The position numbers and the translations under genes were made by a program. Source: Chryseobacterium formosense (GTDB taxonomy: Bacteria > Bacteroidota > Bacteroidia > Flavobacteriales > Weeksellaceae). From it: DNA of 64,000 nucleotides. Below the pieces are notes generated by a model. It saw only the letters and a list, made by a program, of their open reading frames with translations, did no database searches and was not told the DNA's origin. The stretch covers positions 1,116,001 through 1,180,000 of the forward strand of contig NZ_FPAP01000001.1 of NCBI RefSeq assembly GCF_900116415.1, written 5' to 3'. Shown here piece by piece: positions 1 to 8,250 of the stretch (its first letter is position 1; each line of letters opens with the position of its first letter).

Positions 1-1054
1 TCATAAAGGATAAAATATGTGGCAGGTCTGAATATTTACCATTTTCCAGTGTGGCAAAAAAGTAGATACAAGATGAAAGAAAGTTGATTGCCGACTGGGT
101 AAAGAAAGCTTCGGAACCACCTCCGGAACTTGCACCTCCTTTTTGTAATGAAGAAACCATTGATTCTGCCATTTCCTGAGCTTCCGCCAAGGTTTGAATA
201 TACTTTTTATGAAACGGATTTACTCTTCTTGATTTTTCTGCTTCATTCAGATTGATAATATGAAAACTGTAGTTGTAATCTGATTCTTTACTTTTTTTCA
301 ATAAGTAGTGGTAATAGGCAATCTGTGCCAGATCAGGAAACTTGAAATCGTAAATACAAAGACAAAAACCTTTGGCAATCATCTGTCGAATGGAAGGATT
401 AATAACCCCAAACGATTTTCCAGAACCAGGTACTCCGATTACAATAGTTCCTCTAAAAGGATCTATATTGATATAGCCTTTGTAGGTTTTATTATTGTAT
501 CTGAAAACATACGGGATATTAATTGAAGTATTCGTGTTTACAAGTTCTTTGTTTTGATCAAAAGACTCTTCTTCAACATTCCATCGGTCTTTTCCCATTT
601 TCTGCTGCATCAGTTTCGAAATGCTGTCTGCTCCCATCTGAAGAATAACTGCTCCTAAAAAAGAAAGAACTGCATAAATGATTTGATACAAATTAAGTCC
701 GGGGAAAATATTGGGCAGTTCTCCATTTCCTGCTTCATTCTGCCAGATCAAGGATGAGAAAATCATAAATAACCCTAACACCATTGGAATTCCAATCTTC
801 GTATAGATATTGAGATCTTTTTTCTTCTTAGCTTTTGTTCCAACGGCAACCAGTCCTATCAGAATCACCGTGGCAAATTTTGCATTGATGGGAGGATAAA
901 TGAAACTCATCTTTGAGAAGTTCTTTAATAAGTTGGAAACTACAGGGACGTTAGCATTCAGATAAAACAGCGAAGCACAATCCAATACAACCACAGCATA
1001 GACCACCTTTTGCAGAAATCCATAGATTTTGATTTGATGTTGTTGCTCTTGCAT
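1..1054 (-). CDS. mobC: TraG/VirD4-type conjugative coupling protein (MobC-like), 3' end outside window
   Basis: Type IV coupling proteins are inner-membrane hexameric ATPases that hand the relaxase-DNA complex to the secretion channel. The visible 351 codons begin with a short hydrophilic stretch, then several hydrophobic segments (about residues 12-30, 50-65 and 75-130), followed by a Walker A motif GVPGSGKS at about residues 207-214. The ATG at 1054 is chosen because it directly precedes the first membrane segment. The gene follows traN by 40 bp and is the last visible gene of the transfer operon. In Bacteroidota elements the coupling protein is usually called MobC, whereas TraG is the VirB4-like ATPase. 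The Walker B half lies beyond the window edge, so integrity cannot be judged. Confidence 0.85.
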   Translation of the reverse strand, partial: MQEQQHQIKIYGFLQKVVYAVVVLDCASLFYLNANVPVVSNLLKNFSKMSFIYPPINAKFATVILIGLVAVGTKAKKKKDLNIYTKIGIPMVLGLFMIFSSLIWQNEAGNGELPNIFPGLNLYQIIYAVLSFLGAVILQMGADSISKLMQQKMGKDRWNVEEESFDQNKELVNTNTSINIPYVFRYNNKTYKGYINIDPFRGTIVIGVPGSGKSFGVINPSIRQMIAKGFCLCIYDFKFPDLAQIAYYHYLLKKSKESDYNYSFHIINLNEAEKSRRVNPFHKKYIQTLAEAQEMAESMVSSLQKGGASSGGGSEAFFTQSAINFLSSCIYFFATLENGKYSDLPHILSFM

Positions 1055-1094
1055 TTTGTTATTTTTTTATTTAAAAATGGAGGTCGAACCTCGA

Positions 1095-1958
1095 CTAGAA
1101 TGTATCAGCTTTTAGAATGTCAGAATAGTTCACTTTCATTTCAATAGTTCTGCCCGATAGTTGTTCCTCAATTAATCTTATCATCATCACTTTGGAATTA
1201 GGGTAAGTGAACTTTTTGAAGACGTAAATGTTTCTGAAATTTTTCTTGAAATGTTTTTGAGGATTAAGCTGAAAAAGCGGAGTCATCTCGATGCTTTGGT
1301 TATTCGTAGCCTTATGGATTTTTTTATCCTCTATGGAAAATTTTAACGCCTCTATATCATAGCTTAGATTAGAATTGTTTTTAAAGGTCATATCAAGGAA
1401 AATGTAATCGCTGATGACATAGACATTGTTGAGCTGGAAGCTGAGTTTAAGATTTTTCTCTTCTCTGATTGGATTATTTTCAGATTTCTTCTGAATGATT
1501 CCCATTGCAAATCTTCTAAGTTCAAGGTTAGAGAAGACCATTTTATCGAACTCAATAGGCTGCATCGCTTCAGGCTGAATGTGAATATTGGTAATTGTAT
1601 TCAAATTTTCAGAATGTCTGTAAACCGCTTTATACTGTGCAATATAAGATTGCCCTACAACGGTAATAATTCCAACTTGATCTCCATTAAAAAAGATGGA
1701 GGTCTTTTTCTTTTTATCTTCTTCAGATGTTTGACTATCTGCAATTTTGATTCTTGCAATATTGGTCGTTGGTAAATCCCCTGTTAGTTTTTCAGTTGAT
1801 AAATCGACGTATTGGATAGGTTCAGGAGAAATAATATGCAGGTTGACCCCTTCTGCTATTTCTATTTCTGGCAGATCAGAAATAATTTGTTCTTTGGTTG
1901 CTGTTTGAGCTTTGAGAGTCGCTGTAAACAGTAAAAGTGTATATAAAAATGATTTCAT
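1095..1958 (-). CDS. traN: Conjugative transposon protein TraN (DUF4138 type)
   Basis: This is a 287-residue secreted protein with a clear signal peptide (MKSFLYTLLLFTATLKAQ, cleavage after Q18). TraN is the Bacteroidota counterpart of VirB9, a periplasmic/outer-membrane part of the mating channel that contacts the VirB10-like TraM. The body is beta-rich with no further membrane segment and has the usual TraN size. It starts 5 bp after the traM stop codon, so the two are almost certainly co-transcribed. The assignment rests on position (TraJ-K-L-M-N order), the signal peptide and the overall sequence character; individual catalytic residues are not expected. Confidence 0.8.
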   Translation of the reverse strand: MKSFLYTLLLFTATLKAQTATKEQIISDLPEIEIAEGVNLHIISPEPIQYVDLSTEKLTGDLPTTNIARIKIADSQTSEEDKKKKTSIFFNGDQVGIITVVGQSYIAQYKAVYRHSENLNTITNIHIQPEAMQPIEFDKMVFSNLELRRFAMGIIQKKSENNPIREEKNLKLSFQLNNVYVISDYIFLDMTFKNNSNLSYDIEALKFSIEDKKIHKATNNQSIEMTPLFQLNPQKHFKKNFRNIYVFKKFTYPNSKVMMIRLIEEQLSGRTIEMKVNYSDILKADTF

Positions 1959-1963
1959 TGCTT

Positions 1964-3175
1964 TTAAGGTTTTGGTTGGTTTTGTGAGTCTTTCAATTGT
2001 TTTTCATCGATTAGAAATACATAGGAATTGTATTTCAATTTTGCTTTATTGGTTTTGATCAGATTAGCAATCGATTTGGAGGTGGATGTAAATAATTTGG
2101 AGCCGATAGTGGTAAAAAATCCTTCTCCTCCCATATCCATCTGAGTTCCCTGAACCGAATTGCTTCCCATTTCACGAATCATATCTCTGAATATACTTTG
2201 GGGAACATACAAGCCTTTCATCCCATCAACATCATAAATTGAAAGGTTGATTGGAAAAATCTCTCCTTTCGCAAATACTGAGATGATTTTCAAATCAACT
2301 CTCTGCATTGTAAATCCTGAAATCTGACCATACAAAATGGAACCTTTACTGATTTTCCTATTTCCAACAAAAATGTCTTCCAACAATCGAAATCTGATTC
2401 TGCTCCCTAAAAATCCTTTGTTGTTTTCATCGATGACGGCTTTGATAAAACTGTTTTCCTTGTCTTTATAAATTGCATTGAAGTCATTATTGATACCTGA
2501 CTTGCTGACATTGAAAGTAGAATTAAGGAACTCGTCCATCTTTTCTTTATTGGCTTTTAGCTTTTGTTCAGCCGCCAGCTTGGTTTGATATTCTGGATCT
2601 CTAGCTTTCTCTAAAGAATCCATCACCAGCATTTGCTGCTTCAGATATTTTACAGGATCCTGCTGTGCATTTTGTTCCTTTGTTTTAGGCTTTTCAGTCT
2701 GAATATTATCTTCTGCTTTTCCGTAGGATTTGTCATTTAGCATTTTAATAATCTCAGTCGATCTTTTATAGTCCTGATCTTCTTTACCTTGTTTAGCGTT
2801 ATAATAGGATGATGGATTTCCGTTTGCCTGATATTGATTCTGCCTTGAATTGACAGCTTTTAAAGAATCAATTCTTCTTTTTTGAGCTAATGACAATTGT
2901 TCGTCATAGCTTTGCAGACTATCTTGTTCCTTGTCCAATCCACCAAGCATTGTTCTGTTATCATCCTTTTTAAAGAATGCATCATAAGCATCATTCTTGG
3001 TCATAATGGAATCCTGCGATTCACCAAGTGACAGAGAAAGCTCTTTCGGTTTATCTGCAGGTTTATCTTCTTCCATAAACTGAACCCCAACATATGCAAA
3101 CAACAAAACGAAAGGCAGAGCAAGGAGAGGCAGAACATATTTCTTTTCTTTAAAGTTAATTTTCTTAATGTCCAT
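1964..3175 (-). CDS. traM: Conjugative transposon protein TraM (VirB10-like)
   Basis: A 403-residue bitopic inner-membrane protein. Residues 1-13 are basic and cytoplasmic, residues 14-31 form one transmembrane helix, and residues about 40-215 are a long charged, Lys/Glu/Gln-rich low-complexity periplasmic spacer. The C-terminal part from about residue 220 is a compact beta-rich domain, the layout typical of VirB10/TraM proteins that bridge the inner and outer membranes. The start overlaps the end of the TraL-like gene by 11 bp, implying translational coupling. The C-terminal domain is the best conserved part and supports the name. Confidence 0.85.
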   Translation of the reverse strand: MDIKKINFKEKKYVLPLLALPFVLLFAYVGVQFMEEDKPADKPKELSLSLGESQDSIMTKNDAYDAFFKKDDNRTMLGGLDKEQDSLQSYDEQLSLAQKRRIDSLKAVNSRQNQYQANGNPSSYYNAKQGKEDQDYKRSTEIIKMLNDKSYGKAEDNIQTEKPKTKEQNAQQDPVKYLKQQMLVMDSLEKARDPEYQTKLAAEQKLKANKEKMDEFLNSTFNVSKSGINNDFNAIYKDKENSFIKAVIDENNKGFLGSRIRFRLLEDIFVGNRKISKGSILYGQISGFTMQRVDLKIISVFAKGEIFPINLSIYDVDGMKGLYVPQSIFRDMIREMGSNSVQGTQMDMGGEGFFTTIGSKLFTSTSKSIANLIKTNKAKLKYNSYVFLIDEKQLKDSQNQPKP

Positions 3176-3518
3176 TTTTTAAGTGTTGGTATTGGTTAAA
3201 CAGATATTCTATTCTCAGGCTGTCCTCTTTCCGTAATTTTTGCTGATCTCTTTTATCTTTAAGTGATTGTAGTTCATTCACTATTTTTTTCATCTCCTTA
3301 TCATTATTTTTCAAAATATTTTGAGCCACCGAACTTTTGGAATAAAGCACAGGGGGCTTGATTTTAAATGTCATATCAGAAGGAAATAAGATTCCTTGCA
3401 TAATAGAAATGATGAAGGAAACTGATAGGAAAGCCATCGAATACATAAAAAATCTCTTCGGATTTTTGACTGCCCAGCCTAACCATTTCTGTCCGTTTTT
3501 TTTAACAAAAGCATTCAT
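3165..3518 (-). CDS. TraL-like small inner-membrane conjugation protein
   Basis: This 117-residue protein begins with a basic segment, followed by one transmembrane helix (about residues 22-42) and a charged helical tail rich in Lys, Glu and Leu. Position between traK and traM, length and the N-terminal single-span layout match TraL of CTnDOT-type elements, but I do not see a diagnostic motif. A longer frame is open upstream but lies inside traK. The ATG at 3518 is chosen because it lies 1 bp beyond the traK stop codon. The 3' end overlaps traM by 11 bp. Confidence 0.65.
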   Translation of the reverse strand: MNAFVKKNGQKWLGWAVKNPKRFFMYSMAFLSVSFIISIMQGILFPSDMTFKIKPPVLYSKSSVAQNILKNNDKEMKKIVNELQSLKDKRDQQKLRKEDSLRIEYLFNQYQHLKNGH

Positions 3519-3519
3519 T

Positions 3520-4134
3520 TTAGTAAGAGTTTTTATTTTGATTAGACAGTTCTTCGTTATTGATGATTCGCCAGTTTTTGAGAAGAACACCGTGCGGATT
3601 GTTTGGGCTTCTTATGATGTCATCAAAGAAACCTTCAGTAAATAATTTACGCGTAATGACAGAAGATTTTCTTGTAATCATCTGCTTTCCGAAATACTGG
3701 AATTTCTTGTTTTCCATATTCAGAGAAATGGAATCGGTGTGAATACTGACCATAGAACTTGAAGCAACAATCTGATTGTAAAATCCCTTTTCTCTTAGGT
3801 TGGTGTACTCCTTTTTTCCACTATCATCAATGAGGTATAATGATTTTTGAATGTTTTCTTTGATGTAGGAATCATCAGGAGCCAAAGTGAAAAATAGTCG
3901 GTGGAATAATTCGATCTGTGCTTTATATTCCACAGGTCGATTCAAAAGCACATCGGTCTGTTTGGCAAGAATCGGAACACCGTTATCCAAAATGTAGATT
4001 GACTTTCTGGAATCCTGAATCATTCTGTAAGCAAAGAAGAAACCTGCAATGATGATGAAGACAGCAAATGCAATAGCTCCCAATGAGACCACTTTGTTGA
4101 TCTTAATTCTCTGTTCTATGTTTTTAATAAGCAT
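3520..4134 (-). CDS. traK: Conjugative transposon protein TraK (VirB8-like)
   Basis: The protein has 204 residues: a short cytoplasmic N-terminus (residues 1-14), one transmembrane helix (about 16-38, ending in FFFAYRM) and a periplasmic alpha/beta domain. This is the VirB8/TraK architecture of an inner-membrane assembly factor for the mating channel. The reading frame can be extended by two codons to a TTG at 4140, but the ATG at 4134 is preferred. It follows traJ by 20 bp and abuts the TraL-like gene. Confidence 0.85.
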   Translation of the reverse strand: MLIKNIEQRIKINKVVSLGAIAFAVFIIIAGFFFAYRMIQDSRKSIYILDNGVPILAKQTDVLLNRPVEYKAQIELFHRLFFTLAPDDSYIKENIQKSLYLIDDSGKKEYTNLREKGFYNQIVASSSMVSIHTDSISLNMENKKFQYFGKQMITRKSSVITRKLFTEGFFDDIIRSPNNPHGVLLKNWRIINNEELSNQNKNSY

Positions 4135-4154
4135 TTTCAATTATTTTTTTCAGA

Positions 4155-5402
4155 TTACTTTCCATTTTTCATAGCATCATTAACTCTTCCGGATGCAGAA
4201 CCTGCAGCAGCGGCCTTTGTTGTCGCAGCAACTGCTGAAGCACCTCCCGTTTTCGCAGCCAAAACCGCTGTTTTTGCACTACTCGCCATTTTACCTGCTG
4301 CACTTTTCATTTTGGTCATCGCTCCTGCTCCGCCCGCAGTTACAATCGTATCAGCAATGGTTGGCGTCATCAGAACTCCAACGCCTGTGACGATATAAGC
4401 TACACAGGTAAAGAGTTGGTTGTAGATCATTCCGGAATTTGAAACATAGACCATCAAAGCATCCAAATTGGTAATGGTTCCGTTGGTTAAAAGAGTATCA
4501 TATCTTTCGATTTCCATTGTGTAACCTGAAGCAATCAGCTGTTGTCCGATATTGATAATGGTGTAGGCAACAAAAGTGTAAAGATTGATGTTGATGAATT
4601 TTGAAACCCAACTGTATAAAGAATTTTCAAATCCAGGTATCAATGCCATCCCAATAGCAATAGGACCAAGAATGATTAATATATATGCCCAGATCTTTTG
4701 GATAAAGAAGATGAGATAAACACAAATTCTGAGAATGGATAAACATATAAACTCAATGATTTCTGCAACTAATTTCTGTAGCTGGAATTCCATCCTGATC
4801 TGCCATTCTTTGATAGGCTGTAATAATTTGTCAATCCCATCACTGATATCAAACCAAGAATCGTCTGTATCTTTACTTGTATTATTGATAACTTCCTGCT
4901 TGGCATCTTCTTCAGCATTGAGCTTGATGACTGCATCCAATAATTGCTGCTGTTTCTTGAACCTTTCAATTCTGAGGTCATTTACCTCAGATTCAATATC
5001 ACTAAAGATGGCTATTCCCGGTTCCGCAATGGCCTCAAAAGGAGCTTGAATCAGATTAACAAATCCAGTCCAGTAAATCAGTGTGAATCCAATAAGAATG
5101 GGTTTTAACATTGGTACAATTTCCCATTCACGATCTCCGGCTGCCATTTGCCATCCCATATATCCGAGATACATTAATGCTCCCAATCCGCCTATGGCTC
5201 TTCCAACCAATGCTGAACCTTCCGCACTGTCCTGCACACTATTATCAAGTTTAGTAAAGACTTCCATAAACCATTTTTCAAAAGCGCCATCACCTTTTAA
5301 AAACTGTAAAAGATTACTGTAATCACTATCGGTCTGGGCAAAGCCCATTACCGGCAAACCTATTGCTAAAAGGCAAAGAAAGTATGTCAATTTTCTATTC
5401 AT
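4155..5402 (-). CDS. traJ: Conjugative transposon protein TraJ (VirB6-like polytopic membrane protein)
   Basis: A 415-residue polytopic membrane protein. It has an N-terminal signal-like segment (residues 1-22, ending GFAQ), a hydrophobic pair at about 65-125, a charged helical region at about 130-195, three or more membrane spans at about 205-290 and 310-350, then a hydrophilic Ala/Gly/Lys-rich tail containing repeated Ala-Ala-Lys units. TraJ is the VirB6 counterpart forming the inner-membrane base of the channel. It begins 1 bp after the stop of the preceding gene, consistent with one operon from traE onward. Confidence 0.85.
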   Translation of the reverse strand: MNRKLTYFLCLLAIGLPVMGFAQTDSDYSNLLQFLKGDGAFEKWFMEVFTKLDNSVQDSAEGSALVGRAIGGLGALMYLGYMGWQMAAGDREWEIVPMLKPILIGFTLIYWTGFVNLIQAPFEAIAEPGIAIFSDIESEVNDLRIERFKKQQQLLDAVIKLNAEEDAKQEVINNTSKDTDDSWFDISDGIDKLLQPIKEWQIRMEFQLQKLVAEIIEFICLSILRICVYLIFFIQKIWAYILIILGPIAIGMALIPGFENSLYSWVSKFININLYTFVAYTIINIGQQLIASGYTMEIERYDTLLTNGTITNLDALMVYVSNSGMIYNQLFTCVAYIVTGVGVLMTPTIADTIVTAGGAGAMTKMKSAAGKMASSAKTAVLAAKTGGASAVAATTKAAAAGSASGRVNDAMKNGK

Positions 5403-5403
5403 C

Positions 5404-6234
5404 TTAGTATCTGTGTTTGTATTGCTGCATCACATTTTGAACAATCTGTTTATCTGAAGCAGGTATCCATTGTGTTGGTAAAGCTGTAGGTAAATGACTA
5501 TTCAGTATATTTTTATAATCCAGTAGCAAAGTCGTTTTGTTATTATGCTTTCTTAATTCCTGAACAAATTTTCTCCATTTGATAAGCGTTTCGTGATACA
5601 TTACAAACCGTTTTCCCCTCGGCATATCCATAGAGCGGGACATCGAATATTTATCTTTGATCAGATCCAATTCCTCCTGCAGTCTTTTTAATGTTCCTGT
5701 CGAATTGAGTGTCTCATAGGTCTGTTGGTCTTTCAGTCGCCATTCAATAAAATTCTGCGGTGTATCAGGAAACTCTGTAATAGGTTTCAACATTCGTTTG
5801 TAATATAAAAGCCAGAGAGGATCGGCATCGACAGTTGCTGAAGTCCAATGGGCGAGATCTTGCACGCTTCTCTTATAAATGGTATCCGAAGCGGCTTTGA
5901 TTTTCTTAGCTTCCTCCTCCTGAAATTTCAACTGAGCGAATCGTAGATTCTGTTCTCCGGTTGGTTTAAGTGGTCTTATATCGTCACCGTCTTTATAATC
6001 TCGGTTAATTTTAGGAGCCCACATTCCCCAAACCGTTGCGTAAGCAAAATTGGTTTGAATACCAAGAAAATATTTAGGATAAGGTCGCCAGTCGCCCCAG
6101 CTTTCAAAGGTCATCCTCTTATGCTGTGCAACAATAGAAGGGTCATTCAATCTCTTTACACTGACTTGCCCAAAAACATTTGCTACAACAAAAAGTAAGA
6201 GGAAAAGTTTTATTTTTTTTGATAGATTTTCCAT
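5404..6234 (-). CDS. Secreted conjugation-module protein with shared C-terminal DK-IV-YK tail (4th of four)
   Basis: I do not recognise a named family. The protein has 276 residues from ATG 6234, which directly precedes a signal peptide (ending VVANVFGQ at about residue 23). The frame remains open for 51 further codons into the upstream gene, but no signal or plausible start precedes it there. The body is rich in Trp, Tyr and Lys. The last residues (SDKQIVQNVMQQYKHRY) match the C-termini of the three genes upstream. Placement between those genes and traJ indicates a periplasmic or envelope subunit of the mating apparatus. It starts 4 bp after the preceding stop. Confidence 0.8.
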   Translation of the reverse strand: MENLSKKIKLFLLLFVVANVFGQVSVKRLNDPSIVAQHKRMTFESWGDWRPYPKYFLGIQTNFAYATVWGMWAPKINRDYKDGDDIRPLKPTGEQNLRFAQLKFQEEEAKKIKAASDTIYKRSVQDLAHWTSATVDADPLWLLYYKRMLKPITEFPDTPQNFIEWRLKDQQTYETLNSTGTLKRLQEELDLIKDKYSMSRSMDMPRGKRFVMYHETLIKWRKFVQELRKHNNKTTLLLDYKNILNSHLPTALPTQWIPASDKQIVQNVMQQYKHRY

Positions 6235-6238
6235 AAGT

Positions 6239-6904
6239 CTAATTGAATAGGTGTTTGTATTTTTGAATGATATCACCGACAATGGCTTTGTCGATATTGA
6301 GATAGTTTCTGAGTACAGGGACTTGGAACAGGTACGGGAATTTTTTGGTGTTCTCCAATCGTAAAATGATATAAAGAATGTTTCCATTAATATTTCTTAC
6401 CCTGGTAAATACTTTCTCAATCAGCATTTCTCTGTCCATTGCATCCATCAGGAAATCTTTATCTTCGTTCAAGACATCTTGGGTAACTTCCTGTTGGAGT
6501 TTAATAACCTGAATGCCTATTTCTGAATAGTATTTAGAGACCAGAGCTGCATATTCAGGATGCTGCGCAGACAGATCCAGCATCTTGTTGGAATTGGTCA
6601 CAATCTTTCCTAAATACTGATAGAGATAGATTAATTTTTTGCTTTGTGTAAGCGCTGAATTGACATTTTTAAGCTGCTGATAGATGTATTCCTGAATTGC
6701 AATAACTTGGGTGGTTTTATTGTTGATATCATCGTATAGCTCCTTTTGTTTTTCGTAGGAATCCAAAAAAGCCTGCTCACTTGCCAGTCGAACACCGTGA
6801 TTAAGCGTGATTTGTGATAGTAGTTTATCATTGATGACAATCTGTTGGCTCTTTACAAAAATGCTGGAGAGCGCAATGATTCCAAAGGTTAATATTTTCT
6901 CCAT
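6239..6904 (-). CDS. Secreted conjugation-module protein with shared C-terminal tail (3rd of four)
   Basis: A 221-residue protein with signal peptide (MEKILTFGIIALSSIFVKSQ) and an almost entirely helical, Gln/Leu/Lys-rich body. It resembles the product of 7597-8250 in length and layout, including a similar SAQHPEYA / ASQHPQYA segment in the middle of both proteins and a common tail (here NIDKAIVGDIIQKYKHLFN). The pair therefore looks like diverged paralogues. Helical secreted proteins at this position in type IV systems are often VirB5-like pilus-tip or TraI-like proteins, but that is inference. It is spaced 1 bp from the upstream gene. Confidence 0.8.
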   Translation of the reverse strand: MEKILTFGIIALSSIFVKSQQIVINDKLLSQITLNHGVRLASEQAFLDSYEKQKELYDDINNKTTQVIAIQEYIYQQLKNVNSALTQSKKLIYLYQYLGKIVTNSNKMLDLSAQHPEYAALVSKYYSEIGIQVIKLQQEVTQDVLNEDKDFLMDAMDREMLIEKVFTRVRNINGNILYIILRLENTKKFPYLFQVPVLRNYLNIDKAIVGDIIQKYKHLFN

Positions 6905-6905
6905 C

Positions 6906-7586
6906 TTAGAAGGATTTGATATTGTTCATGATACTTTCTACAACCTGTTTATCTCTGTTGACATAATACTGGAATGCTCTTTTGTTTCGTAAAACCTTTG
7001 CCTTGATATCTTTTATTTTTAAAAGCATATGCGTAGAATTTCTGCTGATTGCTTTGACTTCACCCAATGCGTAATCCAGCAAAATTTTTCGTTCTGATTT
7101 TTCCATCTGATTGATAGCTCCATAAGAAAGGATGATTCCTGTGATTAATCGAGTGACCATTTGGAGGTCATCCACAAACTGTAGTTGCGATGGCAGAATG
7201 GTTACGATTGAATATGGAGCAGTGCTAATCTCATTAATAATTGCTGTCTGATTATCCGTTATCTTCGTTATCTCTCTGCTCATAGCGATTCCTGTGGGTA
7301 TTGCCTGAATGGCAAATGATACAATGCGTAACCTGTCCTGTACTTTGGTTATTTTATCTTTATAATCTTTCCATTGTGATTGATTGACAGTTTCCACCGT
7401 AGCATTTACAGTTTGCTTCTGCCTCATTTCTTTCTGTCGGTCGTGCTCTTTCATTGCGGCATTGATCTCTAAATCCATCATCGGAAAGGATACATTTTCC
7501 TGCTGCCACGCAGGTGTAGAACTCCCACCTGAAGAAGTCATCACGATATAAATTGGAATAATTAGAATCAGAAAAATCTTTTTCAT
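6906..7586 (-). CDS. Secreted conjugation-module protein with shared C-terminal tail (2nd of four)
   Basis: A 226-residue protein with an N-terminal hydrophobic segment (residues 1-17) that could be a signal peptide or anchor, then a mainly helical body and a C-terminus NRDKQVVESIMNNIKSF. The tail is a slightly diverged form of the motif in its three neighbours: Ile replaces Tyr before the final Lys. A weaker hydrophobic stretch at about residues 140-160 (LITGIILSYGAIN) could cross or insert in the membrane. The family is not recognised. The gene lies 10 bp after its predecessor in the same operon. Confidence 0.75.
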   Translation of the reverse strand: MKKIFLILIIPIYIVMTSSGGSSTPAWQQENVSFPMMDLEINAAMKEHDRQKEMRQKQTVNATVETVNQSQWKDYKDKITKVQDRLRIVSFAIQAIPTGIAMSREITKITDNQTAIINEISTAPYSIVTILPSQLQFVDDLQMVTRLITGIILSYGAINQMEKSERKILLDYALGEVKAISRNSTHMLLKIKDIKAKVLRNKRAFQYYVNRDKQVVESIMNNIKSF

Positions 7587-7596
7587 TTTTTGACTT

Positions 7597-8250
7597 TTAA
7601 AAATTCCTCTTGTACTTATTCATTATGTTCTCCACAATACCTTTATCGGTATTTATGTATCCTGCAAAAGGATTGATTGAATTCCAGAATCCCAATAGAT
7701 TGGCTTTTTCCAGTCTTAGCTTTATTGCCAAAAGCCATAGTTTCAGATTTTTTACATTTCCGGATATATTATGCAGGATTTTATAGCGGTCTCCGGCAGT
7801 AGCTAAATTCAACTCTCCAGACGCCAAAATATCAGTGATATCCGTTACTATTTTCAAACTTTGCTCATAGGTTTTTTGCGAAGCTTTAGTTCCAAATATG
7901 GCGTACTGAGGATGCTGTGAAGCCAGTTGAACGACCTGAGCAGAGTAATCATAGCATTTGTTCAGCTCAGTGTAGATCTGCTGTACCTGAATTCCGTTTT
8001 GAAGTGTTCCAGAAACCTCCTTCAAGCCCTTTAATATTTTATTCTGAATATCATTGGCGGCTACCATCTGGGTTCCCACCCAAGTTTGGGCATCCTTTAA
8101 CTTTGAGGTTTCTTCAATAACTTCATTTTGTTTAGCTTTCAGATTTTCTGAATACAATATCATCGCTGCTGTTACCGTAGGATCTATGTAGGTATTTTGA
8201 GCAAATAAAAAATTTCCCAATCCTAAAAAAAATAGACTAAACTTTTTCAT
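7597..8250 (-). CDS. Secreted TraI-like conjugation protein with shared C-terminal tail (1st of four)
   Basis: A 217-residue protein with signal peptide (MKKFSLFFLGLGNFLFAQ), helical body and C-terminus NTDKGIVENIMNKYKRNF. Its place immediately after the VirB4-like traG corresponds to traH/traI in CTnDOT-type modules, where a helical secreted protein is encoded, hence the tentative TraI-like label. It is probably periplasmic or surface-exposed. The start codon overlaps the 3' end of traG by 14 bp, suggesting coupled translation. It shares a mid-protein ASQHPQYA segment and the tail with the protein of 6239-6904. Confidence 0.75.
   Translation of the reverse strand: MKKFSLFFLGLGNFLFAQNTYIDPTVTAAMILYSENLKAKQNEVIEETSKLKDAQTWVGTQMVAANDIQNKILKGLKEVSGTLQNGIQVQQIYTELNKCYDYSAQVVQLASQHPQYAIFGTKASQKTYEQSLKIVTDITDILASGELNLATAGDRYKILHNISGNVKNLKLWLLAIKLRLEKANLLGFWNSINPFAGYINTDKGIVENIMNKYKRNF

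Noticed and set aside
308..526. 72-codon plus-strand frame at the left edge
   Set aside because: Antisense to the coupling-protein gene, whose Walker A motif lies in the same stretch.
3358..3645. 95-codon plus-strand frame opposite traK/TraL-like
   Set aside because: Antisense shadow of two overlapping real genes.
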